NCBI RefSeq assembly: GCF_014905115.1
Contig: NZ_CP041235.1
Coordinates: forward strand, 1,798,001 to 1,862,000
Origin: Sulfurimonas sediminis
Lineage (GTDB): Bacteria > Campylobacterota > Campylobacteria > Campylobacterales > Sulfurimonadaceae
DNA: 64,000 nucleotides
Direction: 5' to 3'
Position 1 is the stretch's first letter. Each line of letters starts with the position of its first letter. The translations under genes were made by a program, and so were the position numbers. Of the stretch, positions 8,880-18,212 are shown in pieces. The notes under the pieces are model-generated. The model saw only the letters and a program-made list of their open reading frames with translations, searched no databases and had not been told where the DNA came from.

Positions 8880-10612
8880 TTACAAAGCCCTGTTATAGGA
8901 TAAAGTATATCCCTAAATTTACAATAATTTACCTTAACTCCATCATCTAAGTCTATCTCTGTTGGATTTTGAGCAAAGTGCATCATTTTATCTCTATCAA
9001 ACTCTATAATCTCTTTTAGTTTTGCATCTATAGCTTTCATTTGTTTATCTGCTGATTTTTTATCGGCATTAGATGCTGTATCTGACGAGGTTGTAAGAGT
9101 TAGCGTTTCTTTGTGTGCTTCAAGCTTTGCTATGTATTCTGTTAAGTAAGAGTTTCTTACTCTTGCAAATGTATCTGCTTCATATCTGTGCATATAGATT
9201 AAACTCATAAAGCCTTTTTTTGGAGATGCTACCATCCAATAGATTGGTCTTTTTTTGTATCTTTTTAGGTGGTCTTCATAGAAACCTTTTACAAAATACT
9301 TTCTTAGAGTTGTTCCAAGTGAGTTTTCTATAAACCTAATGTTCTCACTTAAATCTTCTTCTCCAAATGTAGCTTTGACAAACTGCACAAATCTTGAAGC
9401 TATATCGTCTTTGAAGTAGTCATCTTCAAGCACGGGGATAACATTGTCATCATCTATTTCAAATGTAGTAGATGGTGGCACTTCTTGACCAATATTTGCA
9501 ATCAATAGTCCATCACTATCAAGTGAGTATCTACCGAACATCACACCAACACCATAAGAGATAAACTGCTTCATAATCTCATCTGCTTGAAATACTAACT
9601 CATTATCTATTATCTTAGTTTCATTTTTGAGTATCGTTATATCTTTTAGTTCTACATCTGGTGTAAGTTCATCTTGTAGCTCATATATATCTATGAAGAG
9701 TTTGTTTAGTTCTTCTTCATTTTGATGTAGTGTGTTAAACTTCTCCCTCCAATAGTCACAGTAGTTTGAGTATGCTGTTTCTATTTTACTGTCATTTTTA
9801 TGTTTTATGAGTTCATTCTTTGTGAAGTCCCACGATATTTCTCTACTGTCCCATTCTTGTTTTGCAATAGAAATATTAGTTTTCACTATTGTATTTATTA
9901 TTTCTTCTTTGTGCTTAATTAAAGGTATTTTAATTATGTCCCCAACCTTAAAATCCACAGTTGGAGCTAAAATTTCTAAAAACTTCATACCAACACAGCT
10001 ATTAATCAATGCAATAAAGTATTCTATATTTTTATCACTGAAACCCATTGCCCCTTTTGAATCAAACATAAAACCATAATTAGAAAATCTTACAGAAATC
10101 TTAGAACTACTCAGTGCTGCCCAAGTCATTCCTTTTTGAAAAGCAAATTCACCATTATAATTATGAGACCTAAGTCGTCCAGTTTTTTGGTCAATATTAT
10201 TTTTTACTCCATATCCATCATTCTGCCAATCAACAAGATATTCATTGTTTCCATACCATTTTCTAAATTCTCCCCCTTTGTTGTATGGGAACCACCTTTT
10301 ATGTGATTTATTTGCTTCATCTATCGTTTGTAAGTTGAAACCTATATCATTAAAATTAGCTTCATTCCAATATCTTAGAAATCTATCATTATCAGCAGTT
10401 GCCATTCCTTCTCTTGTAATAACTTCATTACCTAAAAAAATATTTTTTGAAAAATGATTAATTACAGTATCACTTAACCAATAAGCAATATAATTTCCTG
10501 GGATATTAGAAAAATCTTCTTGTTTAGCTTTATATCTATTTTCAGGATTAAAAAACTCTTGCTCTTTTTCATCACTACTTTTGTAGTCTGTTAGTCTTAT
10601 GTATGTTGCCAT
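8876..10612 (-). CDS. pglX: BREX methyltransferase PglX, C-terminal half (split gene)
   Basis: This ORF carries the C-terminal half of PglX: it begins MATYIRLTDYKSSDEKEQEF and continues with PGNYIAYWLSD, the target-recognition and C-terminal region that in ordinary PglX follows directly after the AFVLEN strand of the methyltransferase domain. It has no SAM or NPPY motif. An upstream ATG at 10624 is in frame, but GGAG lies 6 nt before the ATG at 10612, so I chose the latter. Together with the N-terminal ORF (530 residues) it makes up the usual ~1100-1200 residues. The separating sequence is a complete reverse transcriptase gene. It is likely to reassociate with the N-terminal half in trans; that is inference. 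Confidence 0.88.
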   Translation of the reverse strand: MATYIRLTDYKSSDEKEQEFFNPENRYKAKQEDFSNIPGNYIAYWLSDTVINHFSKNIFLGNEVITREGMATADNDRFLRYWNEANFNDIGFNLQTIDEANKSHKRWFPYNKGGEFRKWYGNNEYLVDWQNDGYGVKNNIDQKTGRLRSHNYNGEFAFQKGMTWAALSSSKISVRFSNYGFMFDSKGAMGFSDKNIEYFIALINSCVGMKFLEILAPTVDFKVGDIIKIPLIKHKEEIINTIVKTNISIAKQEWDSREISWDFTKNELIKHKNDSKIETAYSNYCDYWREKFNTLHQNEEELNKLFIDIYELQDELTPDVELKDITILKNETKIIDNELVFQADEIMKQFISYGVGVMFGRYSLDSDGLLIANIGQEVPPSTTFEIDDDNVIPVLEDDYFKDDIASRFVQFVKATFGEEDLSENIRFIENSLGTTLRKYFVKGFYEDHLKRYKKRPIYWMVASPKKGFMSLIYMHRYEADTFARVRNSYLTEYIAKLEAHKETLTLTTSSDTASNADKKSADKQMKAIDAKLKEIIEFDRDKMMHFAQNPTEIDLDDGVKVNYCKFRDILYPITGLCK

Positions 10613-10626
10613 TTTATTCTCCATTA

Positions 10627-12264
10627 TTATTGCCCATCATATACCGAAAAAGAAATATCATTTATATCTATTATTTCAGGTGTATTTTGAATTGAACTAT
10701 GATTTACAATTTTATTTTTATTGAAAATTTCAACAATATTTGCTTGTAGCCAACAATTGTTCCATAACTTAATATCTTCTCCATTAACTAATCTACACAT
10801 TTTTTCTTTTAATTGTAATTTTTGATAGTCTAATTTAATTATTGACCGTTGAAGCCATATCTCCATATAACCAGTATTGGGGATAGTTTGAAATTTCATT
10901 ATTGTTTTCTCAGCGATTTCAATAACACTCTTATCCTCAATTAAAGTAAATAATTTATTAATAATTGCAATAGAAATAGTATAAGCTTTTGGATTATGAA
11001 AAGCTATATTGACAACTATACTAATTAAAACATTTATATTGTTTTTTTCTATAAAATTCTTTTTCTTCTTAATGTTAATTTTACATAATTTATCAAAATG
11101 GTATTGATAATCTTCAATAGTAAGAACTCTTTTTTTTATTGTATATTTGAAATTAATTAAAACTTTTTTTATAGTTTTATCTCTTGTCATTATATTAATA
11201 TTAACAAGAATATTTTGAAGTTCTTTTTCTAATGTTCCTGAATTTGGATGTTTATTAGAAAATTGATGTAATACCAAAAGTTGTTTTTGAACTGATATAG
11301 ATTTTTTACCTCTACTCATCCAATCAAGTTTATCAGGTTTAATTGAAGCACCTATTATATCATTTGACATAAATGTTTTATGAGAATTTAGTTTCAATCC
11401 TAATTCTATTAATACTTCTGTTAAATTTTTTATGATTTCATCTGCTATGTTTGGATTATTTACAAATATTCTATAATCATCCCTATATCTTAATATTCTA
11501 AAATCACTTTTATTGTATTTATTCTTTAATTTAACACTTAGAAGTAGGTCAGCATAGCTCAAGACTATTTCTGCAATAAAATCCATAAGAATACTACCTT
11601 GAGGAATACCATTTGTTTGACTATTGGACATTGCTTGTATATGTATATCAATATCATTACCAATAAAATATTTTTTTGATTTTTTAGTCCAATTATATTT
11701 GATGTTATTTTTTGAATGAATTGCCCAAGGAATTGAATGAGTATATATAGACCCATAGCAATCACTGATGTCTGTATGATATATAGAACTAAATTCAAGA
11801 CTTAATTCTAAAGATTTTTGTTCTATATTCTCCCACCAAAATAATATTTGTTCTTTTTTTGAAGATTGTTTTGTTTCAGAAACGATTGGTAGGCTCATAC
11901 ATTCAACAATACTTCTTTTTTTTATTTGAAGAAACCTATCCTTTATTTTTTTCCAATTTTCTTCTTTTGTAATTTGATTTACTAAAGATACATATATTAC
12001 GGGATGAATTAATTGTATCGGTCTCCAATCATGCTTCCCATTTTTATTAGTTAATAACTTATAGTTTATATCTTCATAGTTTTTAGGGTTTTCATTAGGA
12101 TTGGCAAACTTAATAAACTTTTCTTGTTTCAATTCTTTAGATAGTTCCAAAAGTAAATTATTAAATTCAAAGTATTTAGGTAAGTTAGTTGTAATATAGC
12201 TTTCTTGCTTTAATAAAAAGTCTTTTGCCTCTTGAAAATTAAGAGAAAGAATATCCTTAGGCAT
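10627..12264 (-). CDS. Reverse transcriptase inserted within pglX
   Basis: A 545-residue RNA-directed DNA polymerase. Motif A is HTDISDCYGS with Asp165; the next conserved block is NGIPQGSILMDF; the catalytic motif is YRDD at 260-263, in the X-x-D-D form. The polymerase domain ends near residue 330 and is followed by ~215 residues of predicted helices, the layout seen in Abi/UNK-group defence reverse transcriptases rather than in group II intron or retron enzymes. No maturase or endonuclease domain is seen. The ATG overlaps the stop of pglX(N) by one base (TAATG) and the stop lies 2 nt before an in-frame ATG of pglX(C), leaving no room for a retron-like ncRNA. The gene is visibly richer in A/T than the flanking pglX halves, suggesting separate acquisition. 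Confidence 0.92.
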   Translation of the reverse strand: MPKDILSLNFQEAKDFLLKQESYITTNLPKYFEFNNLLLELSKELKQEKFIKFANPNENPKNYEDINYKLLTNKNGKHDWRPIQLIHPVIYVSLVNQITKEENWKKIKDRFLQIKKRSIVECMSLPIVSETKQSSKKEQILFWWENIEQKSLELSLEFSSIYHTDISDCYGSIYTHSIPWAIHSKNNIKYNWTKKSKKYFIGNDIDIHIQAMSNSQTNGIPQGSILMDFIAEIVLSYADLLLSVKLKNKYNKSDFRILRYRDDYRIFVNNPNIADEIIKNLTEVLIELGLKLNSHKTFMSNDIIGASIKPDKLDWMSRGKKSISVQKQLLVLHQFSNKHPNSGTLEKELQNILVNINIMTRDKTIKKVLINFKYTIKKRVLTIEDYQYHFDKLCKINIKKKKNFIEKNNINVLISIVVNIAFHNPKAYTISIAIINKLFTLIEDKSVIEIAEKTIMKFQTIPNTGYMEIWLQRSIIKLDYQKLQLKEKMCRLVNGEDIKLWNNCWLQANIVEIFNKNKIVNHSSIQNTPEIIDINDISFSVYDGQ

Positions 12265-13856
12265 TATTTATTTTTCTCCAAAACAAAAGCTACACTCTGA
12301 ACAACTTCTCCACCAATCTCTTCAAATGCTCTTGCACCCAAATGAACCATAGTGTCTATTCTCTGCTTTTCAATGATTTTAATTCTAAGTTTCTCATAGC
12401 TACTCAGGAACATCCAAGAGTGTTGATTTATCATACTCATAAAACCGTGAGGTTTTGTAAGCTCTAATGTTCTCTCCATAAAAACTGCAAACAAATCAGA
12501 CTTACTATCTGGGTATCTTTTCTTCACAAAATCACTAAGCTCTTTGTTCATACCCTTTGAACCCATATACGGAGGGTTTGTAACTACACAATGAAACTCA
12601 GATGAGAGTATCTTCTTTTGTATCTCATACTCTCTTGTAGATTGACCAAAGATACCATCATCAAATGAACTATCACTATAAGGAACTAAAAGAGAACCAA
12701 AGTTTTTAATCCCTGCAAACTCATCACTTGCATAATCTTCAAGCTCAACTATGTTTGGTTTTACATCTTTTTTGAAAAATCTTTTATGATACTGTCTTGC
12801 TTTCATAGTTAGAGCAAAATTAGCCAATACAGAAGCTCTTTTGTCTATATCGCAACCAAATAGATTATTTTGGAGTATGAGAGATGGGATTTCACTTTTG
12901 TTGTAGCCTTCCTCCTCATAGATTTTTGTTAGTAGATCAAAAGCATAAGTAAGTGTATGACCACTACCACAACAAGGGTCTAAAAAAGTTATCTCCTCTG
13001 GTGAGCTTACTTTTATAAATGTACTTGTTTCTTCTTCATTTTCTATATAGTATTTCATATACTCTTTTAGGTTTGAAGTTGGATTATTTAGCATCCACAA
13101 TTTACCAAGAGAGTTTTCAACCATATACTTCACTATCCAGTGAGGTGTAAAGAGTTGTGTTGCTGCTGGTATATTACTTGGTGTGATTTTTTTGTTCTTT
13201 TTGAGCATTACAAATACATCATCTTTTTTCTCTGAGATGTAGAACTGATACAACCAACCAATCACTTCTATATCTTGACAATCCTCTTCACTCATAGAGC
13301 TTACAACTTTTGCTCTGATGGAGTTAGGACTTAACATATCTTCTGGAAGTAGTAGCTCTGTATAATCACTAATCTTTTCAAACATAGATGACATAAGGTT
13401 TGCATACTCATTACAAGTGGAGATAAAGAGCATTTTATAAGCTTCATTATCACTATCTTTTACACCAGACACCTTTTTATCTATGAGGTCAAAAAACAGC
13501 TCTCTGTTTAGATTTAGAGTATCTTCTATCGTTCCAGACTTAGCTTCTATAAACATTTGAGGTATTGGTTGTTCATCAGATGTAGATATAACTGAACTTG
13601 AAGTTATCTCATTAACATCCATAAACCTAAGAGCCACAAGACGGTTGAACCAAGTATAAGCAACTTCTTCTATGAAATCTTCACTATCCTTTGAGTATCT
13701 CTCTTCTATCAGTTGTATGTGAGCCTTGTTGGTGTTATAAACTGCTAAGTTCTCTTTGTAAGCATCTGAAAGTAAATAATCTATCTTAGTCTTAATCATA
13801 GAGATAAGTTCAAGTCTCATAGATGTGGCGAATTTTTTAAGTGCTGATTTGTTCAT
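12264..13856 (-). CDS. pglX: BREX methyltransferase PglX, N-terminal half (split gene)
   Basis: A 530-residue ORF holding the N-terminal and adenine-methyltransferase domains of PglX, which modifies host DNA at the BREX motif. Motif I is FLDPCCGSGH (Asp293 to His300) and motif IV is NPPY at 427-430. The protein ends AFVLEKNK, exactly the strand after which an intact PglX continues. The stop then overlaps the reverse transcriptase start by one base. All methyltransferase catalytic motifs are here, while the specificity region is in the downstream half. Both halves remain open over their whole lengths, which argues for retained function. Confidence 0.9.
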   Translation of the reverse strand: MNKSALKKFATSMRLELISMIKTKIDYLLSDAYKENLAVYNTNKAHIQLIEERYSKDSEDFIEEVAYTWFNRLVALRFMDVNEITSSSVISTSDEQPIPQMFIEAKSGTIEDTLNLNRELFFDLIDKKVSGVKDSDNEAYKMLFISTCNEYANLMSSMFEKISDYTELLLPEDMLSPNSIRAKVVSSMSEEDCQDIEVIGWLYQFYISEKKDDVFVMLKKNKKITPSNIPAATQLFTPHWIVKYMVENSLGKLWMLNNPTSNLKEYMKYYIENEEETSTFIKVSSPEEITFLDPCCGSGHTLTYAFDLLTKIYEEEGYNKSEIPSLILQNNLFGCDIDKRASVLANFALTMKARQYHKRFFKKDVKPNIVELEDYASDEFAGIKNFGSLLVPYSDSSFDDGIFGQSTREYEIQKKILSSEFHCVVTNPPYMGSKGMNKELSDFVKKRYPDSKSDLFAVFMERTLELTKPHGFMSMINQHSWMFLSSYEKLRIKIIEKQRIDTMVHLGARAFEEIGGEVVQSVAFVLEKNK

Positions 13857-13867
13857 AGTTGGTTCTC

Positions 13868-14608
13868 CTAAAATTTATTATATTCTAAATGTACTGACTT
13901 GACATCAAATTGATCATTATAGCCCAAGAGTATTTTTAAGTCATTGAGCGATTTTATTACATCAGAGCGAGACATCTTCTTTTTTGAATATTTTGGATTT
14001 GATTTAATGCTTTCACCTATTCTTCTATGATGGCATATATCGTTACGAGCATTTCTAACTATTGAAAACAGTCCTTTCACTAAACCTTTGTTATGATACT
14101 TAGGCTTACCATCTTTTGTTAAGATAGCAGCAGTATGAAGCTTTGCTTGAAACACATTTCCAAACCTTGAACCATTGAGATACACCAGTTCTAATGTCCC
14201 AAAAGAGATACTATTTAATGCTTTGGATGGTTTATTTATTTGTTTCATTATTTTCGTTTGAAACTCAGTTAAATCCTGCATTATAGAGTGTTGATGCCAT
14301 TTATTACCATATGCTTTAATCATTTTATGATTTATGTAAGTTCTTAAAAAGGCTTCAAATTGACTAATTTGTATATACATAAAGTAGTATTGATTTGTTA
14401 TCTTATTAACTTCATCAATATATTGTTTAAGGGTATATTTACCATCTTCTGGAAGGATTGTCCTGTTATAAATAAGTGCATTAACTGCATCTTCCAAAAT
14501 AAACTTCTCTTTTTGTGCGATAAGATTGAGAGCTATCTCTTTTTCCCTATCATTTTTAGGGATAATATTATTGCTTAGCAGTATACTATTGTAGTGTTTA
14601 TTGTTCAT
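13868..14608 (-). CDS. Abi_2-family (AbiD/AbiF-like) HEPN abortive-infection protein
   Basis: A 246-residue mostly helical protein resembling the Abi_2 family. The C-terminal part contains VRNARNDICHHRRIG, in which Arg-Asn-Asp-Ile-Cys-His forms the Rx4H motif characteristic of HEPN ribonucleases. The related lactococcal AbiD/AbiF proteins abort phage infection; activity here is inferred. It sits between brxC and pglX, 11 nt before the pglX start, and its start codon lies inside the end of a 40-codon ORF. It is not a core BREX gene. Confidence 0.82.
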   Translation of the reverse strand: MNNKHYNSILLSNNIIPKNDREKEIALNLIAQKEKFILEDAVNALIYNRTILPEDGKYTLKQYIDEVNKITNQYYFMYIQISQFEAFLRTYINHKMIKAYGNKWHQHSIMQDLTEFQTKIMKQINKPSKALNSISFGTLELVYLNGSRFGNVFQAKLHTAAILTKDGKPKYHNKGLVKGLFSIVRNARNDICHHRRIGESIKSNPKYSKKKMSRSDVIKSLNDLKILLGYNDQFDVKSVHLEYNKF

Positions 14609-14720
14609 TTTGTATTCTTATGGTATAATTCATCAACTCCTCAAAGGGTGCCGAATCGTTCAAGATATTTGGCTGTATCAACTTTAAGTTGAAATCCTTT
14701 GGGATTATTTCATTCTTCAT
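14598..14720 (-). CDS. Small ORF wedged between brxC and the Abi gene
   Basis: A 40-residue ORF (MKNEIIPKDFNLKLIQPN, then NDSAPFEELMNYTIRIQNEQ) starts on the base immediately after the brxC stop codon and ends by overlapping the Abi start by 11 nt. This tight fit, and the absence of any other gene in the 112-nt gap, suggest it is translated by coupling to brxC. No family is recognised. It could be an antitoxin or regulator for the HEPN protein, or a leader peptide that tunes its translation; both are inference. Confidence 0.5.
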   Translation of the reverse strand: MKNEIIPKDFNLKLIQPNILNDSAPFEELMNYTIRIQNEQ

Positions 14721-17700
14721 TTATAATAATACCTGTTTCCCATTACCAATTTCATTTAATAGATTTTCTTTTAACTTTTCAATATACTCATTTACATCAT
14801 CACTATTTTTTAGAGTAAGTTTATTACGAGGTGTTAGTTTTGCTATACGAACTGTATCTTGTTTTGGTGGAACAATTACATCTTGTGGGATTAGTTCAAA
14901 TATTTTTTCAAGACCACGGTTTAGTTCATCAGCAAGTGCATCTGCATTACTTCTTTGTTTGATAGTATCTATACTTGAAGTGTGCTTGATAGTTTCTATT
15001 AACTCCTGTCTTGGTCTTATGACTTTATATCTATCTTCTCTTGGTATCTTTTCAAAGTTTTCATTCTCTTGTAGCTCTTTTATCACTGCTTCTATTTTAG
15101 TAATCGCTTCTGCTCTTGTTTGTTCTATAAGTGGTTGTAGCCACTCTTCTACATCTTTTAGTGCTTGTTTTGCTTTTGGTATAGTATTTCCATTATATGG
15201 CTTCTCTAAGGTTAGGAGTGTTTCTATAACAGCTTTTTGAGGACTATCTATATATCTGAGGTTGTTACTATTTTCATCTATAAACTTCTTTACACTGTCG
15301 TATATCTTTCGTTTGTCACCGTTCATAAATTCCATAACAGGGTCTATCAAGTCATCTTTGGCATCAAGTAAGTCATCTTCCATATTTGGAATTTCATCAA
15401 ACAGAGTGTCTGTCGTTAATTTTTCTAATGGAGTTAAAACATCTATAATCTCTTGAAACACATCGTTAAATGGATAGTTCAAGTTCATAAAGTTTCTACA
15501 AGCAGATATAAGCTTGGTTGTTTCACTCTGGCACACATCGTAAATCTCTCTTGTAGATGTAGAGTTAAACGAAGCATTTGGATAAAGCTCAGTCAGTGTC
15601 TCTTTTGTTTTCTTTATCTTGTTGGCATCTACTTCTACTCGTGGTGCTACAATAGTGTTGAACTGTCTGTTATTTGTAAGAGCAGCTAAAATCTCTTTTT
15701 TATTGAGCGGTGTTGAGTTCTGCTTCAAATCAACTTTTTGTTTCATATACATAGAAGCTATTTGAGTGAGTATCGCATTTTGATACCATCCATACGGTCT
15801 AACAGAAAAGTATTCAAGTAAATCTGAAATAGTTAACGTTTTATGTGAAGCCTTTTGTCTCCGGATGTAAGTGTACATCTCTTGTTCAGCAGGAGAGAGT
15901 GCATCATCGCTTCCTGTAAGCAAATCATCGCTTTGATTGAGAACAACACTTATATCTCTCTCTTCATAAACTTTTGGAAGCAAACCAATGTAGGTATATG
16001 TGCTTGTGATAAGAGTTTCAAAAGCATTTTCTATTTTTGTTTTGACATCTTTTGTGGTAATCTCTAAGACTTTACCGTTATGATAAATCTTTGCTTCACT
16101 AATGAAATCTTTTAGATTATTTTGAAGTTTTTCTCTTCTTTTGTTGTTGTCATTAGATTTGTTAAACAGTAGATTTTTTTCATTATCAGAAACACCACCA
16201 CCTTGTTTTTGAGGAATATATTTATTAGTCTTTACCCAGAGTTCCAAATCTGATGAAAAATCGTAAGAACCTGGAAGTGCCAATATCAGACCACTATCTG
16301 CAAGGGATTTATGGATCAATCTCTCTTCATCATAATCTTGTGAGTTTAGAGGAGTAATAATGTTAAGTACCAATTCCTCCTCTCTTCCTTTAACTATAGT
16401 ATCATCAAGCTTTCTTGCAAATGGGTAGTTTTGCTTATTTGGTGCATATCTGATTTTATTGATCTTAATTATGTCATCATAAATCCAACTTACAAGCACA
16501 CTCACAATCTCAGAGTTTTCAACATCAGTAGATTTAATCTCTTTTTCAATATCCTTTTCAACATCAGTTAAGAACTCATATTGTTCCCCAACCTTTTGAA
16601 TATATGTTTGATTAATAAGAGTGTTTAATGCACTTTGAACTTGCTTTTTTAAATCACTTATATCTATGTCTATGATTGTTCCAACAAGTAAAGTCGTAAT
16701 GTTATCTATATTTGGCGTAAATTCCTTGACATACTTAATCATAAAGAGAGTTTTTAATACCTTAGATTCAAACGGTTCAAGTGTATCTGTTGCTTTTTGT
16801 ATCTGCGTTTGAACATCTCCACGAATGATAGAAGAGAGACCATCAAAAAACATATCAAATGTAGCTATTGCTCCTATCGTCTCTGATGATATTCTCTTTG
16901 CGATGTTTTGCACAACATCAAGCATACTTCGCTCACCCGTTGATTGGTGCTTCCCTTGAAATACACTGTGAGCAGACAGCCCTGTGATACAAGACTGAAA
17001 TAAGTCCATCTGATAAGGAACAAATGGGTAGACAAGAGCAAAGTGTTCGCCATCTTTATAGTTTTGATATTGTCTGCTTCTATCTGAGAAGTGAATGATT
17101 GAAGAGAGAGAATTTTTGACTTTGTTGTAGATTACACCTAAGTCACTGTTTCCTCCATCTGTTTTTTCCAAGAGTCTCTTTTGAATAACTTCATTTGCAT
17201 TTTGACTGGTAAGATTTAATTTTACCTTGAAACGACCCATAATCTTAGAGAAGTCATTTTGCATTTGTGAGTTGGCATTTACAAGCATATCAACAGCAGA
17301 TTGAGAAGTAACAATAACCCAAGCTTGCCCATTACAAACAGTTGCAAGTGTTTCTACAATAGTTTGCAGGTTTAACATAAGCTTTGTGTTGTCTCCAATG
17401 TATTGACCAACTTCATCCACAAAAAATACTAATCTAAAATCTTTTTCTTTGGTTTGAATATATTCTTTAACTTCATTAGCAAACTCTTCAATACTGAGTG
17501 AATAATTCTCTTCATATCTATCTATTAAATCTTTTGCACTCTCTTGTGAAATATCATCTACACTTGAAAGTGCTTTGGCAAGATTATCACTCTCTAAAAA
17601 GATGGTCTCACGACCGCTTTCCCAACTCTCTCCACTAAGTTCTTGAAATTTTGCTTTGAAACTATCAAACTTCCCTCGTTTATCAAGGTCACTCTCAAAT

Positions 17701-18203
17701 TTAGCGATATAGCCAAACTTAGGATAATACCCTCGCATCTCGTTAAATACTTTCATAAAAACACCAAGAATAGCATCATCTTGGTTCTTGCTTCCGATGT
17801 CTGATTTTTGGTCAATGTTAAACAGAATAGTCTCTGATGGCGTTACTAATGCTTTTTCAATATTTGCTTTTAACTCAAAGTCATCCGTATCAATCTTTTC
17901 AAGAAACAGCTCTCCTATTAGGTCTGAATGCTCTCGCTTGTTTGTAAGGATATAAGAAAGTATTTTTAAGAGGTGTGATTTACCAGAACCAAAGTGTCCA
18001 GAGATCCATACACCAATATTTTGAGTGCTCTTACCAATAGTAGCAGAATATTCTCCAAAAAATTCATCTAACTTTTTATTTAAGTCATTCGTAATAACAT
18101 ACTCATCAACCTCATTAAAAACAGCTTCGTCTGTTGTGTTGTCAGCTTTTACAACACCTTCAATATTTCTATGTATATCTTTTTTAAATAGTTTTTCAAT
18201 CAT
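14721..18203 (-). CDS. brxC: BREX protein BrxC (large P-loop ATPase)
   Basis: A 1160-residue BrxC/PglY-type ATPase, a core BREX component. Walker A is GHFGSGKS at residues 69-76; the stretch FRLVFFVDEVGQYIG near residue 265 looks like Walker B; VIVTSQSAVDML a little later resembles a sensor segment. The rest is long, helical and charged, as in other BrxC proteins. It acts with BrxB, PglX and PglZ in host-DNA methylation and phage exclusion. Nine bases separate it from brxB. Confidence 0.94.
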   Translation of the reverse strand: MIEKLFKKDIHRNIEGVVKADNTTDEAVFNEVDEYVITNDLNKKLDEFFGEYSATIGKSTQNIGVWISGHFGSGKSHLLKILSYILTNKREHSDLIGELFLEKIDTDDFELKANIEKALVTPSETILFNIDQKSDIGSKNQDDAILGVFMKVFNEMRGYYPKFGYIAKFESDLDKRGKFDSFKAKFQELSGESWESGRETIFLESDNLAKALSSVDDISQESAKDLIDRYEENYSLSIEEFANEVKEYIQTKEKDFRLVFFVDEVGQYIGDNTKLMLNLQTIVETLATVCNGQAWVIVTSQSAVDMLVNANSQMQNDFSKIMGRFKVKLNLTSQNANEVIQKRLLEKTDGGNSDLGVIYNKVKNSLSSIIHFSDRSRQYQNYKDGEHFALVYPFVPYQMDLFQSCITGLSAHSVFQGKHQSTGERSMLDVVQNIAKRISSETIGAIATFDMFFDGLSSIIRGDVQTQIQKATDTLEPFESKVLKTLFMIKYVKEFTPNIDNITTLLVGTIIDIDISDLKKQVQSALNTLINQTYIQKVGEQYEFLTDVEKDIEKEIKSTDVENSEIVSVLVSWIYDDIIKINKIRYAPNKQNYPFARKLDDTIVKGREEELVLNIITPLNSQDYDEERLIHKSLADSGLILALPGSYDFSSDLELWVKTNKYIPQKQGGGVSDNEKNLLFNKSNDNNKRREKLQNNLKDFISEAKIYHNGKVLEITTKDVKTKIENAFETLITSTYTYIGLLPKVYEERDISVVLNQSDDLLTGSDDALSPAEQEMYTYIRRQKASHKTLTISDLLEYFSVRPYGWYQNAILTQIASMYMKQKVDLKQNSTPLNKKEILAALTNNRQFNTIVAPRVEVDANKIKKTKETLTELYPNASFNSTSTREIYDVCQSETTKLISACRNFMNLNYPFNDVFQEIIDVLTPLEKLTTDTLFDEIPNMEDDLLDAKDDLIDPVMEFMNGDKRKIYDSVKKFIDENSNNLRYIDSPQKAVIETLLTLEKPYNGNTIPKAKQALKDVEEWLQPLIEQTRAEAITKIEAVIKELQENENFEKIPREDRYKVIRPRQELIETIKHTSSIDTIKQRSNADALADELNRGLEKIFELIPQDVIVPPKQDTVRIAKLTPRNKLTLKNSDDVNEYIEKLKENLLNEIGNGKQVLL

Positions 18204-18212
18204 TTTTTATCC

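Noticed and set aside
10627-12264. Retron or group II intron interpretation of the reverse transcriptase
   Set aside because: No flanking space for msr/msd, no intron RNA boundaries or maturase/endonuclease domain, and tight coding junctions on both sides.
8876-13856. pglX split as a simple frameshift or sequencing error
   Set aside because: A complete 1.6-kb RT gene lies between the halves and each half has its own start and stop.
14689-15240. 183-codon plus-strand ORF
   Set aside because: It is the antisense of brxC; low-complexity serine/phenylalanine-rich translation and no start signals.
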